The notes beneath the pieces were generated by a model. It saw only the letters and a program-made list of their open reading frames with translations, ran no database searches and was not told the origin of the DNA. Shown piece by piece: positions 16,178 to 22,444 of a stretch of 39,243 nt of DNA. The stretch lies in NCBI GenBank assembly GCA_937893675.1, contig CALBGI010000052.1:1-39243 (forward strand), written 5' to 3'. Position 1 is the first letter of the stretch; the number at the start of each line of letters is the position of its first letter. A program made the position numbers and the translations under genes. Origin of the DNA: an uncultured Blautia sp. (lineage in GTDB: Bacteria > Bacillota > Clostridia > Lachnospirales > Lachnospiraceae).

Positions 16178-17137
16178 ATGAAAAAAAGATTGGCAATGGT
16201 ATTGGCACTTGGATTGGCAGCAGGAAGCCTTTCCGGAACGGCAGTGACTGTGGCAGCAGAGGAGACCAGTGATTATGTGATCGGCGTACTGGCTCCGGAA
16301 GTAACCCATGGCTGGGTGGCAGGTGTTGCTTATCACGCAGAAAAGAGATGTGAGGAGCTCAAAGAGAGCGGAGAGATCAAGGATTACATCATTGCGACAA
16401 GCGGAAATGCAGAAGACATGACAGCAGACCTTGACGACCTTCTTACACAGAATGTGGATGCGATTGTTGCCTATCCGCAGTGGGACGGCATGGAAGCTCC
16501 GCTGCAGAAGGTTCTGGATGCAGATATCCCGCTGGTATGCTTTGACCTTGAATTTGACCTGGACGGCTATTATCTGGTAACCGGTGACAACAAGGATATG
16601 GGTGTGCAGGGCGCAAACTACATTCTGGACAAGATCGGACCGGAAGGAACCGTTATCGCACTTACCGTTCCTACCGCAGGCTCTGTAAATGACCTCCGTA
16701 TGGAAGGCTTCTATGAGCAGATGGAAAAACTTGACCAGAACTGGGAAGTGATCGAGTACGCAACAGAGTTTACACGGGAAGCAGGCCTTGCAGATTTCGC
16801 GGACGTTCTTGTAAATAATCCGCAGATCGACGCGGTTTACTCTCTGGATGACGAGACCTCCATCGGCGTTCTTCAGGCAATCCAGGAAGCAGGCAGAGAT
16901 GATATCAAGGTCATCACCGGCGGAGGCGGATGCCAGGAATACTTCAACATGATGCCGGAATACGAGGATATCAACGTAGCTTCCGCTACCTATTCTCCTG
17001 CTATGATCGAAATCGCAGTTGATGAAGCCGTACAGCTGTTGAACGGCGAGACAGTGGAAGAAAGAGTGATCATCCCCACAACAATTGTAGACAAAGAAAA
17101 TTGTGAAGAGTTCCTTGACGCTTCTTCTCCGTACTAA
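16178..17137 (+). CDS. CUT2-type ABC sugar-binding protein (RbsB-like), no lipobox
   Basis: A 319-residue extracytoplasmic solute-binding protein of the ribose/galactose (periplasmic-binding-like) family. The mature domain starts YVIGVLAPEVTHGWVAG and has YPQWDGM, VTGDNKDMG, YSLDDETSIG and a terminal VTAST-like segment (NVASATYSP). It should capture the sugar outside the cell for the ATPase and permease encoded next. It has a Sec signal (MKKRLAMVLALGLAAG then SGTAVTVAAEE) but no Cys for lipid attachment, which is unusual for a Gram-positive binding protein. AAAGGAG lies 7-8 bases before the ATG. A hairpin after the stop probably sets its expression above that of the membrane subunits. Confidence 0.9.
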   Translation: MKKRLAMVLALGLAAGSLSGTAVTVAAEETSDYVIGVLAPEVTHGWVAGVAYHAEKRCEELKESGEIKDYIIATSGNAEDMTADLDDLLTQNVDAIVAYPQWDGMEAPLQKVLDADIPLVCFDLEFDLDGYYLVTGDNKDMGVQGANYILDKIGPEGTVIALTVPTAGSVNDLRMEGFYEQMEKLDQNWEVIEYATEFTREAGLADFADVLVNNPQIDAVYSLDDETSIGVLQAIQEAGRDDIKVITGGGGCQEYFNMMPEYEDINVASATYSPAMIEIAVDEAVQLLNGETVEERVIIPTTIVDKENCEEFLDASSPY

Positions 17138-17157
17138 TATTTGTGTGATCAAATGGA

Positions 17158-17187
17158 GGGCTGCCGTGCTTTACGGCAGCCCTGTTT
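17158..17187 (+). terminator. Intergenic hairpin after the binding-protein gene
   Basis: GGGCTGCCGT (17158-17167) pairs perfectly with ACGGCAGCCC (17173-17182) around a 5-base loop, followed by TGTTTAAA. The weak T run inside an operon suggests partial termination or protection of the upstream mRNA, which would raise binding-protein levels. Confidence 0.65.
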
Positions 17188-17210
17188 AAAAGGAAATCGG
17201 GAGGGCAGAT

Positions 17211-18695
17211 ATGAAACTGGAAATGAAAGGGATCACAAAATCTTTTGGCGCAAATGATGTTCTGCAGGGGATTGATTTTTCTCTTTCCGGCGGAGAAATT
17301 TGCGCACTGCTGGGAGAGAACGGCGCAGGCAAATCCACGCTCATGAATATCCTGGGAGGCGTTCTCAAGGCAGACAGAGGAAGCATTTCCATAGACGGGC
17401 AGCACATGGAATTTGCAACTCCGCTGGATTCTCTGAATGCAGGGGTCGGGTTCATCCATCAGGAGCTGAACCTGATCAATGACCTTGCGGTATACGAAAA
17501 TATGTTTATCAGCCGCGAGATCAAGAAGAAAAACGGGCTTCTGGACATTGCGGCAATGTGCGAGGAGACCAGAAAAGTTTTTGAAAGAATTGATGTGGAT
17601 ATTAATCCGAAAACAATGGTGCGCGATCTGGATGCGTCCTACAAGCAGATTGTGGAAATTGCCAGGGCGCTGATGATGAATGCAAAGCTGATCATCATGG
17701 ACGAGCCGACCACCTCTTTGACGGAGCCGGAAATAGAGCATGTATTTGCCATGATGCGCACTCTGAAAAAACAGGGTGTGGGTATTGTGTTTATCTCGCA
17801 CAAGCTTCGGGAGGTAATGGAATTCTGCGACCGCTACACGGTTCTCAGAGATGGACAGATGGTGGCCAGCGGAAAGGTATGCGATACCAGCATTAATGAG
17901 CTGGCAAAATTCATGGTTGGTCACGAGGTGCGGACAGAATCTCTCCAGCAGAAATTTGAATGCGGAGAGGAGGTCCTGAGACTGGAAAAGCTGTCCCTGG
18001 ACAAAAAATTCCGTGACATTTCTTTCTTGGCGCGAAAGGGCGAGATCGTGGGTGTGACGGGACTGTTGGGCGATGGAAGAACAGAAGTATTTCAGACGGT
18101 GTTTGGCTGTTACCCGGAATACACGGGAACGATTTATGTGGAGGGAAAAGAGCACAAGATCTCCAGTGTGGAACAGGCCATGGAGCTGGGAATCGGATAT
18201 GTTCCCAGGGACCGTAAGGAAAACGGTATCATCAAAGATATGAATATTATGGAAAATGCGTCGATCACGGTACTCTCAAAATTGACGCGGCATGGAATTA
18301 TAGACCAGAACAAACAGAAGCAGTCATTCAGAGGATTTGTGGAAAGTCTGAAGATCAAGCTTGGCAGAGAGACCGATCTGATCGGCAGCCTTTCCGGCGG
18401 AAACCAGCAGAAAGTCGTTTTGGCAAAATGGCTGATGGCAAATCCCAAAGTGCTGATTCTGGACAATCCTACACAGGGCGTGGACGTAGGAGCCAAAGAA
18501 GATATTTATAATATTATCCTGGAGCTTGCAAAACAGAATATCGCGGTTGTGATTCTCTCAAGTGAAGCACAGGAGATCATACGAATCTGCAGCCGGGCCG
18601 TTGTCATGTATCACGGCAATATTCAGGACGAGCTCCAGGGGGACGAGATGACCGAGGAGACGATTATGCGTCTTGCCACCGGCGGACATAGATGA
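17211..18695 (+). CDS. CUT2 sugar ABC transporter ATPase (RbsA/MglA-like)
   Basis: A 494-residue protein with two fused nucleotide-binding domains. Domain 1 (about 1-240) has Walker A GENGAGKST, a degenerate signature LDASYKQIVEIARAL and Walker B LIIMDEPTTSLT. Domain 2 (about 250-494) has the degenerate Walker A GLLGDGRTE usual in this family, an intact signature LSGGNQQKVVLAKWL and Walker B VLILDNPTQGVDVGAK, in which Asn replaces the catalytic Glu. One composite site (domain 1 Walker motifs with the domain 2 signature) therefore looks fully competent. GGGAGGG precedes the ATG by 6 bases. It powers the permease encoded 16 bases downstream. Confidence 0.93.
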   Translation: MKLEMKGITKSFGANDVLQGIDFSLSGGEICALLGENGAGKSTLMNILGGVLKADRGSISIDGQHMEFATPLDSLNAGVGFIHQELNLINDLAVYENMFISREIKKKNGLLDIAAMCEETRKVFERIDVDINPKTMVRDLDASYKQIVEIARALMMNAKLIIMDEPTTSLTEPEIEHVFAMMRTLKKQGVGIVFISHKLREVMEFCDRYTVLRDGQMVASGKVCDTSINELAKFMVGHEVRTESLQQKFECGEEVLRLEKLSLDKKFRDISFLARKGEIVGVTGLLGDGRTEVFQTVFGCYPEYTGTIYVEGKEHKISSVEQAMELGIGYVPRDRKENGIIKDMNIMENASITVLSKLTRHGIIDQNKQKQSFRGFVESLKIKLGRETDLIGSLSGGNQQKVVLAKWLMANPKVLILDNPTQGVDVGAKEDIYNIILELAKQNIAVVILSSEAQEIIRICSRAVVMYHGNIQDELQGDEMTEETIMRLATGGHR

Positions 18696-18711
18696 GCGGG
18701 AGGGAACAGCA

Positions 18712-19755
18712 ATGAACAGTAAAGCAAAAGAAAAAAAGAATTTCCTGGGCTGGCTGGCAGAACAGTGGAAAAATAATTCCTTATTCAGTATTGGTCTTGT
18801 ATTACTTTTTATGATCATCCTGCAGACCTTTGCACTGAATTTTTCTGCATGTGAGTCCTTTGGAGAGTGTGTGGAGCTCTGGATCAGAAACTTTACAAAC
18901 GTGCTGCGGAATAATGCGGGGATCGGTATCATCTCCCTGGGCATGACGTTTGTTATCATTTCCGGAGGCATCGATCTGGCCGTTGGGTCAACTCTGGTAG
19001 CAGTTGGCGCTGTGATGATGGTCGTCATGGATGACGCGACCATCGGCACGCTTTCCCAGTTTGGGATCACCGGTGTCCCGGCATTTCTCATTGCCATTGT
19101 GGCCGGTATCATCGTAGGTATCCTGCTTGGCGGTTTTACCGGGTCCCTTGCGTCCTGGGGAATGATCCCGCCCTTTATCGTAACCCTTGGCACCCAGAAG
19201 ATTTTCCGCTCTGTAACGCAGCACTTCATGCAGAGCGTAAACCCGAAGGTGCCGACACCCTTCTGCAAGCTGGCCAATGTGGAAGTGGGCGGATATATGA
19301 TCATGCCGATCGTTTACTGGATCATCACAGCTGTGATCCTGTACATAGTGGCACAGAAAACCGTATTTGGCCGTCAGGTATATGCGGTGGGAAGCAATGA
19401 GCGCACAGCGCGTCTTTCCGGTGTGAACGTAAACAGGGTAAAATGCAAGGTTTATATTCTTATGGGATTTTTGGTTGCCCTGACGGCAACGCTCACCATT
19501 GCCCGCATCGGCTCCATGGATTATGCCAATGCCGGCGCAGGCTATGAGCTGGATGCCATCGCATCTGTTGTTGTAGGCGGGACCAGCTTCTCCGGAGGAA
19601 AAGGAAGCATTCAGGGTACCGTTATGGGTGTTATGACGATCGCGATCATGAACAACCTGTTGAACCTGTGGGGCGTGCCGCCATTCCTTCGTGAGGCGTT
19701 CAAAGGCGCGATCATCATTATTGCAGTTTTGCTTCAGAAAAAAGAAAAAGCCTGA
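18712..19755 (+). CDS. CUT2 sugar ABC transporter permease (RbsC-like)
   Basis: A 347-residue membrane protein of the BPD_transp_2 family with about eight to ten spans. Conserved family features are GIGIISLGMTFVIISGGIDLAVGS in the first third (the GGIDL turn), FIVTLGTQKIFR, the cytoplasmic coupling segment FGRQVYAVGSNERTA ending SGV, and the late AIASVVVGGTSFSGGKG followed by a final span. The in-frame upstream codons from 18673 overlap the ATPase gene; ATG 18712 with GGGAGGG ahead is chosen. It forms the translocation path for the sugar bound by the protein encoded at 16178. CUT2 systems usually carry monosaccharides, pentoses, inositols or autoinducer-2. Confidence 0.92.
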   Translation: MNSKAKEKKNFLGWLAEQWKNNSLFSIGLVLLFMIILQTFALNFSACESFGECVELWIRNFTNVLRNNAGIGIISLGMTFVIISGGIDLAVGSTLVAVGAVMMVVMDDATIGTLSQFGITGVPAFLIAIVAGIIVGILLGGFTGSLASWGMIPPFIVTLGTQKIFRSVTQHFMQSVNPKVPTPFCKLANVEVGGYMIMPIVYWIITAVILYIVAQKTVFGRQVYAVGSNERTARLSGVNVNRVKCKVYILMGFLVALTATLTIARIGSMDYANAGAGYELDAIASVVVGGTSFSGGKGSIQGTVMGVMTIAIMNNLLNLWGVPPFLREAFKGAIIIIAVLLQKKEKA

Positions 19756-19788
19756 TTCTTTTTTCGGGCAGACGTAAGGAGGTGTGCG

Positions 19789-20724
19789 ATGGAACGGCAT
19801 TGTGTAGGGATTGACATAGGAGGCACATCGGTTAAGTTTGGTTTGTTTGACTCGGAGGGAAGGCTTCTCGAAAAATGGAGCATTCCCACGAGGACAGAAA
19901 AGAAAGGAACGTATATCCTTCCGGATGTCGCGGATTCCTTAAACAAAAAGCTAAGGGAACAAAACATCGGCAAGGAGCAGGTTATCGGCGTCGGTGTGGG
20001 CGTGGCAGGTCAGGTATCAGAGGAAGGCGTTGTGCTGTTCGCCGAAAATCTTGGCTGGGAGCAGGTGCCGCTGACCAAGGAACTGTCGCGGCTTACCGGA
20101 CTTTCCTTCCGCGCGGAAAACGATGCGAACATCGCGGCGCTTGGAGAACTCTGGAAAGGCAGTGCGGCCAGCTATCACAGCATGGTCTTTGTGACCCTGG
20201 GAACCGGTGTCGGCGGAGCCGTGATCGTAAACAACAAGATCCTCACCGGAGCCGCAGGAGCTGCCGGAGAGATCGGGCACATCCATGTGGAGGATAATGC
20301 AGGCGAAGCGTGCAACTGCGGGAACCGCGGATGTCTGGAGCAGTTTGCATCCGGAAGCGGCCTTGCAAAGCTTGGACAAAAGGCGCTGGAGGCGTCCGAT
20401 GCGCCCTCCCTGCTGAGAGATCGGGAGGTGTGCGCAAAAAGCATTTTTGAGGCGGTAAAGAAGAAGGATACCATAGCCATGGCGGTGGCGGAACAGTTTG
20501 GGGATTATATGGGAAAGGCGCTGGCCGCCTGCACCTGTGTGATCAATCCGGAGGTCATTGTGATTGGCGGCGGTGTATCGAAAGCCGGGGAGATCATTCT
20601 GGAATATGTGAAAAAATATTACCGGAAGTATGCCTATCTTCCCTGCGAAAATACGGAAATCCGCCTGGCAGCGCTGGGAAATGACGCGGGGATTTATGGC
20701 GGCGCCAGACTGGCATTGGTTTGA
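19789..20724 (+). CDS. ROK-family sugar kinase (glucokinase-like)
   Basis: A 311-residue cytoplasmic kinase. The ATP phosphate loop VGIDIGGTSVKFG is at the N-terminus, the catalytic Asp is in ENDANIAALGE, GTGVGGA lies in the sugar domain, and GEIGHIHV with CNCGNRGCLE supplies the His and Cys zinc ligands of ROK proteins. The second ATP loop is VIGGGVSKAG. Length and all motifs fit a working glucokinase or N-acyl-hexosamine kinase of the ROK type. AAGGAGG precedes the ATG by 6 bases. As the last gene of the operon it probably phosphorylates the free sugar set free or produced by the dehydrogenase/isomerase steps. Confidence 0.9.
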   Translation: MERHCVGIDIGGTSVKFGLFDSEGRLLEKWSIPTRTEKKGTYILPDVADSLNKKLREQNIGKEQVIGVGVGVAGQVSEEGVVLFAENLGWEQVPLTKELSRLTGLSFRAENDANIAALGELWKGSAASYHSMVFVTLGTGVGGAVIVNNKILTGAAGAAGEIGHIHVEDNAGEACNCGNRGCLEQFASGSGLAKLGQKALEASDAPSLLRDREVCAKSIFEAVKKKDTIAMAVAEQFGDYMGKALAACTCVINPEVIVIGGGVSKAGEIILEYVKKYYRKYAYLPCENTEIRLAALGNDAGIYGGARLALV

Positions 20725-20749
20725 TTTTTTAAAAGCCTCCGTGTATAAT
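20721..20749 (+). promoter_or_regulatory. Promoter overlapping the terminator, probably for glpK
   Basis: TTGATT (20721-20726), 17 bases, TATAAT (20744-20749). The perfect -10 lies inside the left arm of the terminator hairpin. Transcripts starting about 7 bases later would lack that arm and could not form the terminator. Confidence 0.5.
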
Positions 20750-20785
20750 CGGGATAACAGTATCTGATTATACACGGAGGTTTTT
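20736..20785 (+). terminator. Strong terminator of the sugar operon
   Basis: CCTCCGTGTATAATC (20736-20750) pairs perfectly over 15 bases with GATTATACACGGAGG (20766-20780), followed by TTTTT. It lies 11 bases after the ROK kinase stop. Confidence 0.9.
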
Positions 20786-20881
20786 GGCGTGATCAGGAAA
20801 TCATGACTTCATGTTCAGGCCAGATGCGATCCGCTAGGCATCCTTTTACAGGCGGGCATTTTTGACAAGGAGGAAACATAC

Positions 20882-22381
20882 ATGAAAAAATATGTAATGG
20901 CACTGGACCAGGGAACGACAAGCTCCAGGTGCATTCTTTTTGACAGGGAGGGGCATATCTGCGGCATGGCCCAGAAAGAATTTCAGCAGATTTATCCGAA
21001 ACCCGGCTGGGTGGAACAGAATCCGCTGGAAATCTGGTCGTCTCAATATTCGGTGATGATGGAGGTGCTGGCGTCCACCGGCATCGGAACCTGGGAGATC
21101 AGCTCTATCGGCATCACCAATCAGAGAGAGACCACGATCGTGTGGAACAAAAACACAGGGGAACCGGTTTACAACGCCATTGTCTGGCAATGCCGCCGGA
21201 CCGCGGAGATGATAGACCGCCTGAAAGCGGAAGGATTTGACAAAGTGCTGCGGGAGAAGACTGGCCTCGTGGCGGACGCTTATTTCAGCGCGAGCAAGAT
21301 TGCCTGGATCCTGGAGAATGTGCCGGGAGCAAGGGAAGCGGCAGAAAACGGCGATCTTCTTTTCGGGACCGTAGATACCTGGCTGATCTGGAAGCTCACC
21401 GGAGGGCGTGTCCATGTGACGGATTACACCAACGCCTCCCGCACCATGCTGTTTGACATCCACAGACTGTGCTGGGACGAAGAGATTCTGGCAAAATTCC
21501 GGATTCCAGGATCAATGCTTCCGGAGGTGAAGCCCTCAAGCTTTGTGTACGGGTATACGGAGGAAGGCGTTCTGCCGGGGGAAGTCCCCATTGCCGGGGC
21601 AGCGGGAGACCAGCAGGCGGCGTTGTTTGGGCAGTGCTGCTTTGCCGCGGGAGATGTAAAAAACACTTACGGAACCGGCTGCTTTCTGCTCATGAATACC
21701 GGAAAAGTACCCATTGATTCCCGAAACGGGCTGGTGACGACCATTGCCGCCAGTGTGGATGAAGCGGTGGACTATGCGCTGGAGGGCAGCGTGTTTGTGG
21801 CAGGAGCTGCCATTCAGTGGCTGCGCGACGGAATGCGTATGGTGCGCACGGCGCCGCAGTCAGAGGAGTACGCAGAAAAAGCGCAGGACAGCGGCGGCGT
21901 CTATCTGGTTCCGGCCTTTGCCGGGCTTGGAGCCCCTTACTGGAATCCCTACGCAAGAGGCACTGCGGTGGGAATCACCCGGGGAACCACAAAAGAGCAG
22001 TTCATCCGGGCGACCCTGGAGTCCATTGCCTATCAGGTGCATGATGTGGTGCAGGCCATGGAGGAGGACGCGAAGGTTTCCCTTACTGCGCTCAAGGTAG
22101 ACGGCGGAGCCAGCGCCAACGATCTGCTGCTGCAGTTCCAGGCGGATATCAATGAGGCGGCAGTGTGCCGTCCAGAGTGCATCGAGACAACTGCTCTGGG
22201 AGCAGCTTATCTGGCAGGTCTTGCTACCGGCTTCTGGAAGGACAAGGAAGAGATCCGGCGCAACTGGAAGCTGAACCGGGAATTTGTACCGGGGATGTCT
22301 GCAGAAGCGCGGAAGGAAAAGCTCAAGGGTTGGAAACGTGCGGTGCGGTGTGCGCTGGCCTGGGCGGAGGATGAAGAATAG
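20882..22381 (+). CDS. glpK: Glycerol kinase
   Basis: A 499-residue FGGY-family kinase that converts glycerol and ATP to sn-glycerol 3-phosphate in the cytoplasm. The start YVMALDQGTTSSRCILFD is the glycerol-kinase nucleotide loop. Further hallmarks are GWVEQNPLEIW, SIGITNQRETTIVW, WQCRRTAE, YFSASKIAWIL, NASRTMLFDI, GAAGDQQAALFGQ and the late ALKVDGGASANDLLLQFQADI. Length is standard and all active-site segments look intact. AAGGAGG lies 7-8 bases before the ATG. No glycerol facilitator or GlpD is next to it. It probably uses the promoter inside the preceding terminator and lies 63 bases before the GTPase fusion gene. Confidence 0.95.
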   Translation: MKKYVMALDQGTTSSRCILFDREGHICGMAQKEFQQIYPKPGWVEQNPLEIWSSQYSVMMEVLASTGIGTWEISSIGITNQRETTIVWNKNTGEPVYNAIVWQCRRTAEMIDRLKAEGFDKVLREKTGLVADAYFSASKIAWILENVPGAREAAENGDLLFGTVDTWLIWKLTGGRVHVTDYTNASRTMLFDIHRLCWDEEILAKFRIPGSMLPEVKPSSFVYGYTEEGVLPGEVPIAGAAGDQQAALFGQCCFAAGDVKNTYGTGCFLLMNTGKVPIDSRNGLVTTIAASVDEAVDYALEGSVFVAGAAIQWLRDGMRMVRTAPQSEEYAEKAQDSGGVYLVPAFAGLGAPYWNPYARGTAVGITRGTTKEQFIRATLESIAYQVHDVVQAMEEDAKVSLTALKVDGGASANDLLLQFQADINEAAVCRPECIETTALGAAYLAGLATGFWKDKEEIRRNWKLNREFVPGMSAEARKEKLKGWKRAVRCALAWAEDEE

Positions 22382-22444
22382 GAGATACAAAAATGGCCCT
22401 TGGGGATAAGCGGGGCACAATAACGACAGAAAGGGGTATTTTCT

